This document shows, piece after piece, positions 1 to 5,465 of a stretch of 9,447 bases of DNA (within the stretch, counting starts at the first letter, position 1; every line of letters begins with the position of its first letter). Origin of the DNA: an uncultured Duganella sp. GTDB taxonomy: Bacteria; Pseudomonadota; Gammaproteobacteria; Burkholderiales; Burkholderiaceae. The DNA is taken from contig CAMLSG010000215.1 in the NCBI GenBank assembly GCA_946482635.1, positions 1 to 9,447 of the forward strand. The letters are read 5' to 3'. Made by a program: the position numbers and the translations under genes. Below the pieces are notes generated by a model. The model saw nothing but the letters and a program-made list of their open reading frames with translations. It was not told the origin of the DNA and did no database searches.

Positions 1-27
1 GTGTATCTGGCATGGCGCCAGATACAC
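1..27. terminator. Perfect 11-bp inverted repeat, possible terminator hairpin
   Basis: Positions 1-11 (GTGTATCTGGC) and 17-27 (GCCAGATACAC) are exact reverse complements separated by a 5-base loop. The repeat lies 17 bases beyond the stop codon of the minus-strand DUF3472 gene, where a terminator would be expected. For that strand the T-run would fall before base 1 and cannot be seen. On the plus strand no T-run follows. A rho-independent terminator, possibly serving both directions, is likely but unproven. Confidence 0.45.
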
Positions 28-43
28 TGGGATACAAAAATGT

Positions 44-1294
44 CTACGGCAGGGTGCTCACGTCCACTGCTGGCGCCTGTCCGGTAGCCGGGCGGGTGAA
101 GTTCTGGTTGATCGGCACGTTCGGGCTGAAGAAGCCGCCATTACGCAAGTAGAAACTGCCGTTCTGCAAGCCACCTGCGTAATCCATGCGCTGGGCGTTG
201 GCTGCGGTGGCGTCGCCAGTGAAGCGTGCCGTCACCAGTTCGGTCCAGCTACCGCCGGTACTGCGCGCCCACTGGTTGTTGAACTGTACGCTGCGGCCAA
301 GGTAGCCATTGGTGTCGATGAAGTTCTCCAGGAAGGAGTACACGCCGGCGTGGTAAGTCGTGGTGGCCGGGCGCTTCCAGGTGGCGATGAAGCGCCAGGC
401 GTTGGTTTCAGGTGCGTAGAACCAGGCGGAGAAATCGGTACCGCCCGTGCCGTCCGGCACGACACGGGTGATGAAGCGGTAGGTCTGTCCTGCCATCCAG
501 TTGTACAGCAGGTAGGACTGGCCGCCGGTGCCTTCGCCGCCAAACGAGTTGTCGACCACGTTCGGGCCTTTGCGTACCAGAGTGGTCTTGGCGCCGTTAT
601 CGGCATCCCAGATCGAGAACAGCACGCGGCGTTCGGTCGGCGAGTTGACCTGGATGCCGAAGTAGCCGCCATTGAATCCGTTTGCCATGAAATAGGAGCC
701 GATCTTGTCTTCGCCTGTCGGCACCGTCACCTCATTGTAGAAATACTCGGTGTTGGCCGGCACGGTATAGCCCAGGTGGACCGATGGACCGCGGCGCGAC
801 CAGTAGTAGTTGGCAGAATCGTTGGCGTAGTTCAGCGCCGTCGTAGTGTTGACGCGTAGCGTCGCTACATCGCCGAAGTAGGAGCCGGATTTGCTGATGC
901 CCTGCAGGTCAACCCGCACGTAACCGGCTGCGGGCACGTTGATGGTACCGACCGCGTAGGTCTTGGTCCTGCCCTTGGTGAGGGTGATGTCGAACGGCGT
1001 GCCATTGGCGGTCACGCGGATGTTGCTGGTCTTGCTGCCGGTCAGGCCGGCGTCCAGCGACAAGGTGGCGTTGCCCGCGGCGGCCATGCGGAACCAGATG
1101 CTGGTGACGGTATTGGCGCTGGTCCAGTTGGCCAGGCCGTTGTTGTTGATGACTTCCGTCGAACCCGCATCGGCGCTGGTGACGAAGCCGTTGCCGGCCA
1201 GGGCGACTACGGCGTCCCCGCTGGCAACAGGCTGGCCCGCTAGGGCCGCTGCGGCGGAAAACGCAAGGATTAACAGCGAAATTCTTCGTTTCAT
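44..1294 (-). CDS. Secreted DUF5077-DUF3472 domain protein
   Basis: A 416-residue exported protein of unknown function. The first 19 residues are a signal peptide: MKRR, then a hydrophobic stretch ending ALA-G. Residues about 30-145 resemble DUF5077, a putative beta-sandwich, with the landmarks NGFVT, NGLANW and GYVRVDLQGISKSG. The rest resembles DUF3472, with YNEVTVP, IGSYFMANGFNGGYFGIQVNS, EGTGGQSYLLYNW, HSFLENF-like YSFLENFID, and a C-terminal GGFF. This two-domain order is typical of the family, and the length looks complete. No catalytic residue can be assigned. An ATG two codons upstream (1300) is in frame, but AAAGGA at 1302-1307 sits 7 bases from the ATG at 1294 and only 1 base from the earlier one, so 1294 is preferred. 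The gene diverges from the HEPN-like gene. Role in carbohydrate or surface binding is a guess only. Confidence 0.9.
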   Translation of the reverse strand: MKRRISLLILAFSAAAALAGQPVASGDAVVALAGNGFVTSADAGSTEVINNNGLANWTSANTVTSIWFRMAAAGNATLSLDAGLTGSKTSNIRVTANGTPFDITLTKGRTKTYAVGTINVPAAGYVRVDLQGISKSGSYFGDVATLRVNTTTALNYANDSANYYWSRRGPSVHLGYTVPANTEYFYNEVTVPTGEDKIGSYFMANGFNGGYFGIQVNSPTERRVLFSIWDADNGAKTTLVRKGPNVVDNSFGGEGTGGQSYLLYNWMAGQTYRFITRVVPDGTGGTDFSAWFYAPETNAWRFIATWKRPATTTYHAGVYSFLENFIDTNGYLGRSVQFNNQWARSTGGSWTELVTARFTGDATAANAQRMDYAGGLQNGSFYLRNGGFFSPNVPINQNFTRPATGQAPAVDVSTLP

Positions 1295-1301
1295 CTCCAT
1301 A

Positions 1302-1307
1302 TCCTTT
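1302..1307 (-). promoter_or_regulatory. Ribosome binding site deciding the DUF3472 start
   Basis: The minus strand reads AAAGGA here, 7 bases before the ATG ending at 1294 and 1 base before the ATG ending at 1300. The spacing favours the downstream start, giving a protein that begins MKRR. Confidence 0.7.
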
Positions 1308-1316
1308 CAAATTAAT

Positions 1317-1334
1317 GGTAAAGCGAAAGGTAAA
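1317..1334. repeat. Short direct repeat GGTAAA in divergent intergenic region
   Basis: GGTAAA occurs at 1317-1322 and 1329-1334, a 12-base period, with GCGAAA between. A further CGAAAG lies at 1324-1329 and 1346-1351. The repeats sit in the 84-base gap (1295-1378) between the divergent DUF3472 and HEPN-like genes. They could be a regulator site on the same helix face, but in so short a region they may be chance. No convincing -35/-10 pair is visible for either gene. Confidence 0.25.
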
Positions 1335-1378
1335 CTACGACTAATCGAAAGAAAACGCAACTGAGTTCGCAGCGTAGA

Positions 1379-1756
1379 ATGGACGGCATGAAAACAGACC
1401 TGCCACCCGACCTGCAATGGAAGTTGATGCTGGGGAGCTTTATCCATGAGTTCTCCCGGCTGGAGGCGCACGTATTCATCCTGTGCGCGCGCTGCATCGG
1501 TACCGACGACACCCGCAAGCTCACATTCGGCAAGCGGCTTGACCGCATCAAGGCCAGCCTGAAGCAGCAATCGCCGCAGTCCAGCGAAGGCATGCTGGCG
1601 CTGTTGCGCGAGGCCCGTGGCCTGGCGGAATTCCGTAATGCGCTGCTGCACAACACGGCATTCCACGGCATGGGCGGCAGCGCGCCGCAACTTGAGGAAG
1701 TGGAAGCGCGCCTGCGGCAGCTCGAGGTGTTGCTGCAGGCGCTGGCGCTGGCTTAG
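1379..1756 (+). CDS. Small HEPN-like alpha-helical protein, function unknown
   Basis: A 125-residue, predicted all-helical cytoplasmic protein. Near the end of its central helical part, residues 84-91 read EFRNALLH, giving R86-x4-H91, the R-x4-6-H signature of HEPN-fold proteins, many of which are RNases in toxin or defence systems. The preceding part (FIHEFSRLEAHVF, then LTFGKRLDRIK) matches the general pattern of stand-alone HEPN-like proteins in which an early Glu/His helix is followed by FGxRLxxIK. No nucleotidyltransferase partner (MNT antitoxin) is adjacent, so a classic HEPN-MNT pair is not supported. The start may be ATG 1379 or ATG 1388; neither has a strong ribosome binding site. 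Its stop overlaps that of the convergent zinc-ribbon gene in the sequence CTTAG, so the coding regions overlap by 4 bases. Catalytic activity is inference from one motif. Confidence 0.7.
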   Translation: MDGMKTDLPPDLQWKLMLGSFIHEFSRLEAHVFILCARCIGTDDTRKLTFGKRLDRIKASLKQQSPQSSEGMLALLREARGLAEFRNALLHNTAFHGMGGSAPQLEEVEARLRQLEVLLQALALA

Positions 1757-2517
1757 CTGCGCAGGGAGGTAATGGCCTGGTGCACGCGTGCGCTGTCCAC
1801 GCGCTTGGCCAGCTTGCGGCCTTGTTCGCGCATGCGTTCGAACCCTTCTTCGAGTTCCGCCGCGCTGGGCTGCAGCGGCGCCAGCGAACGGGCCAGTTTG
1901 GGCAGGATGTCGCGCCGCAGGAAGCGCTCTCCCATCTGGCTCAATTGCCAGGCCACCGCGCCGAGGCTGAGGAAGAAGGCGATGATGAAGCCGGTATCCA
2001 TGTTTTCCGGCGCCTGCTGGCGCAAGGCTGCAAGCACCACGGTACAAAATGCGAATGCTCCGCCGATCGTCCACCAGACTTCGCGGTCGAGGCGCGTGGC
2101 CGCTTCGAATTCGTCGAGTGCATCGGCTTGCAGCCGCAACGCGGCATCAATCTGGCGGCGGCGCTCGGATTCATCGAGCAGCAATGGCGCCTCGCGCAGG
2201 CGCGCGGCAGCAGCCAGGGCATCGGCGTGACGGATCGACAGATGGGGATTGGTCGCTTGCTCCAGTTGCACCAGCGGTAGCTGTTCGGCGCTCAACTGTT
2301 TGTAGTGCCCGGCCTCCATCGGCAGCACCATGCCGCAGTCGCAGCAGGTGCGCTGGTATCCGGCCAGTTCGCCCTTGGAAACGGTGATGTAATACACATG
2401 CCAGGCCATGCCGATGCGTTGAACGGAGAACGCACGGGCCGCCCGGCATACGGGGCAGAAATCGGCGACGTAGCCGGCGTGGGTGTAGACGGCCTTCCTG
2501 CCCCAGACGAAAATCAT
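1753..2517 (-). CDS. Zinc-ribbon protein with two membrane segments, unknown function
   Basis: A 254-residue protein I do not recognise as a named family. Residues 21-24 are CPVC and residues 58-61 are CCDC, so two CxxC knuckles about 35 residues apart could hold one zinc ion, as in zinc ribbons. Residues about 110-146 are charged and probably helical. Two hydrophobic stretches follow, about 147-166 (starting VWWTIGG) and 174-192 (GFIIAFFLSLGAVAW), then a charged, helical tail to the C terminus. Both ends therefore probably face the cytoplasm, with the ribbon N-terminal. Its ATG overlaps the stop of the upstream His-rich gene as ATGA, which implies translational coupling and a shared promoter. 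It converges with the HEPN-like gene, with overlapping stop codons, leaving no intergenic room for a terminator. A link with metal handling is suggested only by the Cys and His content of the pair. Confidence 0.8.
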   Translation of the reverse strand: MIFVWGRKAVYTHAGYVADFCPVCRAARAFSVQRIGMAWHVYYITVSKGELAGYQRTCCDCGMVLPMEAGHYKQLSAEQLPLVQLEQATNPHLSIRHADALAAAARLREAPLLLDESERRRQIDAALRLQADALDEFEAATRLDREVWWTIGGAFAFCTVVLAALRQQAPENMDTGFIIAFFLSLGAVAWQLSQMGERFLRRDILPKLARSLAPLQPSAAELEEGFERMREQGRKLAKRVDSARVHQAITSLRS

Positions 2518-2705
2518 GCGTGCTTATGGTGAGTGGTTGCCTTCGCGGTCTTATGATGCGCGGTAGCTTTCTTCTTGGCCACGTGGTGCTTGCTGGAGGT
2601 GGAAGTCGCTTTGTGGTGGGTCGTGGTGGTCTTGGCGTGAGTGGTACTTGCAAAGGCCGGCACGGACAGTGCGAGGGCCAGGCTGGCAACGATCAGGTGT
2701 TTCAT
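2514..2705 (-). CDS. Small His/Lys/Thr-rich secreted protein
   Basis: A 63-residue protein. Residues 1-19 form a clear signal peptide (MKHLIVASLALALSVPAFA, cleavage before S20). The mature 44 residues are almost entirely Thr, His, Lys, Ala and Ser, with 10 histidines. His-His pairs fall at residues 30-31, 40-41, 50-51 and 59-60, close to a 10-residue period. It is probably disordered, strongly basic and periplasmic or extracellular. The start is set by GGAG 8 bases upstream and by the signal peptide; the frame stays open further upstream, but that part lacks a ribosome binding site and lies beyond the TATAAT box. The stop overlaps the next gene as ATGA. It superficially resembles acid-shock (Asr-like) or His-rich metal-binding proteins, though low complexity makes homology unsafe. 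Metal binding (Ni, Zn, Cu) or proton buffering is inference. Confidence 0.75.
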   Translation of the reverse strand: MKHLIVASLALALSVPAFASTTHAKTTTTHHKATSTSSKHHVAKKKATAHHKTAKATTHHKHA

Positions 2706-2748
2706 GCGGTTCTCCGAGGGCGGCAATGGCGTGCCGGTTCGCCCAGCC

Positions 2749-2754
2749 ATTATA
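2749..2754 (-). promoter_or_regulatory. TATAAT -10 box for the His-rich/zinc-ribbon unit
   Basis: The minus strand carries a perfect TATAAT, 43 bases before the ATG at 2705, which would give a leader of about 36 bases. No good -35 hexamer lies 16-18 bases upstream (the stretch reads roughly AGAAAA), so the promoter may be weak, activated, or read by another sigma factor. The 107-base gap 2706-2812 otherwise holds only a weak AGGG-CAT-CCCT stem just after the flavoprotein stop. I see no convincing terminator for the fatty-acid operon, and read-through is possible. Confidence 0.45.
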
Positions 2755-2812
2755 GGCTCCGCCCCCGTCGTTTTTCTATAGGCACAAACCGTAAGGGATG
2801 CCCTCGATGCTG

Positions 2813-4081
2813 TCAGCCGAAATGGCGTCGCATCAGGGCACGCGCCTGGCGGGCACTGTGCTCGACTGTTTCGAAGTTCAGGGCGCCGCCCACGTAGTAG
2901 ACGCGCCCCTGGCCCTGCAAGGCATCGATGCGTTCGAAATAGCCGGCATCCAGGGCCGCACCATCGACATGGGGGAAGTAATCCCACTCCTGTTGAAGGA
3001 CGACCCGCGCCAGCGTTCCACCCTGCGCCGCAATGTCGGCCGCCAGCAGTTCGCGCAGCTCACCCGTGCTGGATGCGTCCCCAGCAAGCTGCCAGCCCAG
3101 GTACATTGGCTGGGCTGGATTGCGGTTGGCCCAGGCGTTCATATGGCCGATGCGTTCGGGGCGCTCGTTCTGGTGCAGGAACAGGAATTCACCGCCCGGC
3201 AAGCCGTTGGCGGCAAAGGCGCTGACCAGGTAACGGTTGCTGCGCAATTGCGCGAACAGGGCGGCGGCTTCGCTGCCGGCCGGCAGGAAGGCGCCTGCCG
3301 TGTGCAGCGGCGCCGCCACCACCACTGCATCGAAGCTGTGCTGGTCGCGGCCATTGACGGTGAGCTGCACCGGGCGGCCGGGATGGCTGTCGAGCGCAGT
3401 CACGCCTGCGCCGAGGCGGACGTCGAGGTCACGCGCCAACTCTTCCCACAAGCCCTGGAAGCCCTGCGGGAAGACGTGGAACCTGCCCGCTGCCAAGCCG
3501 CCCTGGCCGTCGGGCCGGAAGAGCCAGGGGATCAGTTTCATGAAGTACAGGGCCGGCACGGTTTCGTAATAGCCGTAGCCGAAACCGACCAGGGCGCCGC
3601 GCGCCAGTTCGGCTACCGGCGTGAAGCCGTTACGCGCGGCGAAGCGGTCGAACGGTTCGTGCAGTTCGCGCGGCATGCCGGCCAGGGTATCGTAGCGGAC
3701 CATCGCATAGCGTTCCAGCGCCGCGCCGTAATTGGCGATGGCTTGCCGGATCTCGTCCCCGCTGTAGCGGCTGGCCAGGAAGGACAGTGCATCGTGCCGC
3801 GCACCTTGTTCGTCGAGGAAGCGCTGCTCCACCGGGTAAGGTGCGAGCGGTACGTCGAGACGCTGCGCCAGTCCCAGCACCAGTTCGCATTCGGCCGAGG
3901 CGATGACAGCGCCAAGCTCCACCGGCCCGGCAGGCGTTTGCGCGGTACACACCTTGCCGCCCACACGCGCGGACTGTTCGAACACGGTGACTTTTTTGTA
4001 GCCCAGCTGGCGCAGGGTGTCGGCGGCGGTCAGTCCTGCCGGGCCGGCGCCGACGACGGCGATCGTTTGTATGGCTTCCAT
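2813..4081 (-). CDS. FAD-dependent oxidoreductase resembling polyunsaturated fatty acid isomerase
   Basis: A 422-residue flavoprotein of the amine-oxidase/protoporphyrinogen-oxidase-like superfamily, without signal peptide. Residues 7-17 hold the Rossmann dinucleotide motif (G11-A-G13-PA-G16), followed by the ribose-binding E35 and the RVGGK motif (39-43). The C terminus carries YYVGG (395-399) and NFETVEHSARQA, the second FAD contact region. From memory, several stretches match the Propionibacterium acnes polyunsaturated fatty acid isomerase (PAI, about the same length), which shifts a double bond of free linoleic acid: FGYGYYETVPALY (167-179), HVFPQGFQGLWEEL (202-215), RPERIGH (307-313), and WDYFPHV (366-372) with the following YFERIDALQGQ. 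Function is therefore more likely double-bond isomerisation or related redox chemistry on a lipid than amine oxidation. It is the last gene of the operon, 12 bases after the thioesterase, with GGAG 6 bases before ATG. No alignment was run. Confidence 0.85.
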   Translation of the reverse strand: MEAIQTIAVVGAGPAGLTAADTLRQLGYKKVTVFEQSARVGGKVCTAQTPAGPVELGAVIASAECELVLGLAQRLDVPLAPYPVEQRFLDEQGARHDALSFLASRYSGDEIRQAIANYGAALERYAMVRYDTLAGMPRELHEPFDRFAARNGFTPVAELARGALVGFGYGYYETVPALYFMKLIPWLFRPDGQGGLAAGRFHVFPQGFQGLWEELARDLDVRLGAGVTALDSHPGRPVQLTVNGRDQHSFDAVVVAAPLHTAGAFLPAGSEAAALFAQLRSNRYLVSAFAANGLPGGEFLFLHQNERPERIGHMNAWANRNPAQPMYLGWQLAGDASSTGELRELLAADIAAQGGTLARVVLQQEWDYFPHVDGAALDAGYFERIDALQGQGRVYYVGGALNFETVEHSARQARALMRRHFG

Positions 4082-4093
4082 GGCTTCTCCAGT

Positions 4094-4612
4094 TCAGGCC
4101 CGCATCAGGCGGTCGGCCTCGATCCACGCTGTGACCGAACGCGGGAAGGCCGGCGAGGCCGGATCCACGCCCAGCACCGCGCACATTTCATTGCTGCCCA
4201 CCACGCCGAAGGGACCGACAATGCCGCCCTTGGTGTGGCCGACGGCCATCACTTCTCCGTCGAGCACGAACTCGAAGCGGATGTAGGTCCAGCGCTCGTC
4301 CCAGCACAGGGCGCAGAAGCGCAGGGTGTAGCGCCGGAACGGCTTCAGTCCGCGCCGGAAGGCGATCATCGAGCCGCCCAGCATGGGACGCCAGCCGCGT
4401 TTGATGGCCGGCGCCATGAACCCGGCGCGCGTCATGTATTCGACCAGCGCCAGGTCGATGATGGTCATGTAGCGGCCATTGTTCATATGGCCGTTCAGGT
4501 CCAGGTCATTGGGCAGCACGGTGAGCTGCATCTCGATCATGTCGCCGATCTGGATCGCGGGCTTGAAGCGGGCTCGCAGCCAGACCAGCAATAGGCGGAA
4601 ATACAGGTTCAT
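4094..4612 (-). CDS. 4HBT-family (hotdog) acyl-CoA thioesterase
   Basis: A 172-residue hotdog-fold protein of the 4HBT_2 type, probably hydrolysing an acyl-CoA to the free acid in the cytoplasm. Residues 35-48 hold the family signature NDLDLNGHMNNGRY; the acidic residues at 36 and 38 and H42 are in the position of the catalytic loop and start of the long central helix of 4HBT enzymes. The strands that follow (residues about 78-125, including RRYTLRFCALCWDERWTYIRFEF) fit the hotdog sheet. The N-terminal hydrophobic/basic stretch (1-20) could associate with membrane but is not a clear signal peptide. ATG 4612 is chosen because it overlaps the upstream isomerase stop as ATGA and the hotdog domain begins just after; the frame continues upstream but inside the previous gene. 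A role as the product-release step of the operon is inference. Confidence 0.87.
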   Translation of the reverse strand: MNLYFRLLLVWLRARFKPAIQIGDMIEMQLTVLPNDLDLNGHMNNGRYMTIIDLALVEYMTRAGFMAPAIKRGWRPMLGGSMIAFRRGLKPFRRYTLRFCALCWDERWTYIRFEFVLDGEVMAVGHTKGGIVGPFGVVGSNEMCAVLGVDPASPAFPRSVTAWIEADRLMRA

Positions 4613-5379
4613 TGCGCGGCAGCAGCGGGTTGGCGCATGCGGCTGGCCACGTGGCGCAGCGCCTGCTGGGTTTCCGGCTGCAGGAAGGCGTCGACGAAAT
4701 CGTCCACCGGCAGCGCATCGACGTCGGCAAACACGTCGCGCAAGTCGCGGCGTGCGATGGCGCGCATGCTGACCAGGGCTTGCGGCGGCACCGACAGCAG
4801 CTCCTGCAAGCGCTCGCGCGTATGCGCCACTACTTGCGCAGGCTCGGCCAGCTCGTCGACCAGGTTCACTTCCAGCGCCTGCTGCGGCGACAGCATGCGT
4901 CCGAATACCAGCAGACGTTCCGCCTGCAGGGCGCCCACCACGCGGCGCACGGCGAGCTGGAAGCAATCCGGCAGCGCCACGCCGACCCGCACTTCATTCA
5001 GCCCGACCTGCCACGGGCCCTGCGCCATGACGCGGTAGTCGCAGAACACGGCCAGCAGGGCGCCGGCTGCCATGCAGTGGCCAGTGATGGCGGCGAAAAT
5101 CGGCTGGCGCGACAGCGCCATCTCGGACGCCAGCAGGAACACCTGCTGCCAGTACTCGCGCACGGCGTTGCGGTCGCCACTGACCAGTGCGGCCACGTCT
5201 ACGCCCGAGGAAAACACGCCCGGTGCACCGGACAGGATGATGCCGCGCTGGCCGGTGCGCTCGGCTTCGGCCAAGGCGTGGCGCAGGGATTTCAGCACGC
5301 CCACGTCGATCAGGTTGACCGGCGGCCGGGCGATGCGCAATTCCGTGATGCCGGAATCGTGGGGAATAATATCGATCAT
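4609..5379 (-). CDS. Crotonase-family enoyl-CoA isomerase-like protein
   Basis: A 256-residue enoyl-CoA hydratase/isomerase superfamily protein. The first oxyanion-hole segment is GVFSSGVDV (54-62), the second GHCMAAGALLA (100-110), followed by CDYRV. In enoyl-CoA hydratase two glutamates act; here the first position (rat ECH Glu144, in GGGCE) is L108, while the second (Glu164, in PE) is kept as E129 in GLNEVRVG. That pattern, the GLNE motif, and a C-terminal segment of VDDFVDAFLQPETQQAL type match mitochondrial delta3-delta2-enoyl-CoA isomerase (ECI1). Moving a 3-enoyl-CoA double bond to position 2 is thus more likely than hydration. The start has GGAG 7 bases upstream. The upstream gap of 86 bases contains two hairpins. 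The stop overlaps the thioesterase start as ATGA. Automated annotation will probably call it enoyl-CoA hydratase. Confidence 0.87.
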   Translation of the reverse strand: MIDIIPHDSGITELRIARPPVNLIDVGVLKSLRHALAEAERTGQRGIILSGAPGVFSSGVDVAALVSGDRNAVREYWQQVFLLASEMALSRQPIFAAITGHCMAAGALLAVFCDYRVMAQGPWQVGLNEVRVGVALPDCFQLAVRRVVGALQAERLLVFGRMLSPQQALEVNLVDELAEPAQVVAHTRERLQELLSVPPQALVSMRAIARRDLRDVFADVDALPVDDFVDAFLQPETQQALRHVASRMRQPAAAAQ

Positions 5380-5402
5380 GCTTGCTCCAAATTCTTTTTG
5401 AA

Positions 5403-5436
5403 ACGGCGACAGCCGTCCCTGGCGCGCACTGCGCCA
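5403..5436 (-). promoter_or_regulatory. Two tandem hairpins between diiron and isomerase genes
   Basis: In the longest internal gap of the operon (5380-5465), 5403-5407 pairs with 5412-5416 (ACGGC/GCCGT, 4-base loop), and 5420-5425 pairs with 5431-5436 (TGGCGC/GCGCCA, 5-base loop, extendable by three C:G pairs after a one-base bulge). On the minus-strand transcript the proximal stem is followed by only TTTC, so a strong intrinsic terminator is not supported. RNA processing, mRNA stabilisation of one side, or partial attenuation are possible. Confidence 0.35.
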
Positions 5437-5465
5437 TGGGAGTTGCCGCCTGGGGATGACGGGGC

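Noticed and set aside
1307..2074. Minus-strand open frame of about 255 codons across the HEPN-like gene
   Set aside because: It is antisense to the HEPN-like gene and out of frame with the zinc-ribbon gene, with Arg/Ala/Gln-rich sequence and no domain. The HEPN-like frame has a coherent helical pattern and R-x4-H motif.
1379..2517. HEPN toxin with the zinc-ribbon protein as antitoxin
   Set aside because: The two genes are convergent with overlapping stops, not an operon, and the zinc-ribbon protein has no nucleotidyltransferase or antitoxin motif.
2813..2860. Intrinsic terminator after the flavoprotein gene
   Set aside because: Only a 4-bp AGGG/CCCT stem with a 3-base loop follows the stop (about 2793-2806), without a T-run; too weak to annotate.
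2798..4594. Very long open frame on the plus strand (about 598 codons)
   Set aside because: It lies antisense to the flavoprotein and thioesterase, whose motifs are unmistakable. Its translation shows no recognisable domain and is rich in His, Arg, Gln and Ala, typical of antisense shadows in GC-rich genes.
4094..4966. N-terminal extension of the thioesterase to 290 residues
   Set aside because: The extra residues overlap the isomerase gene in another frame and are low-complexity Ala/Gly/Arg. The ATGA overlap at 4609-4612 and normal hotdog length favour the short form.
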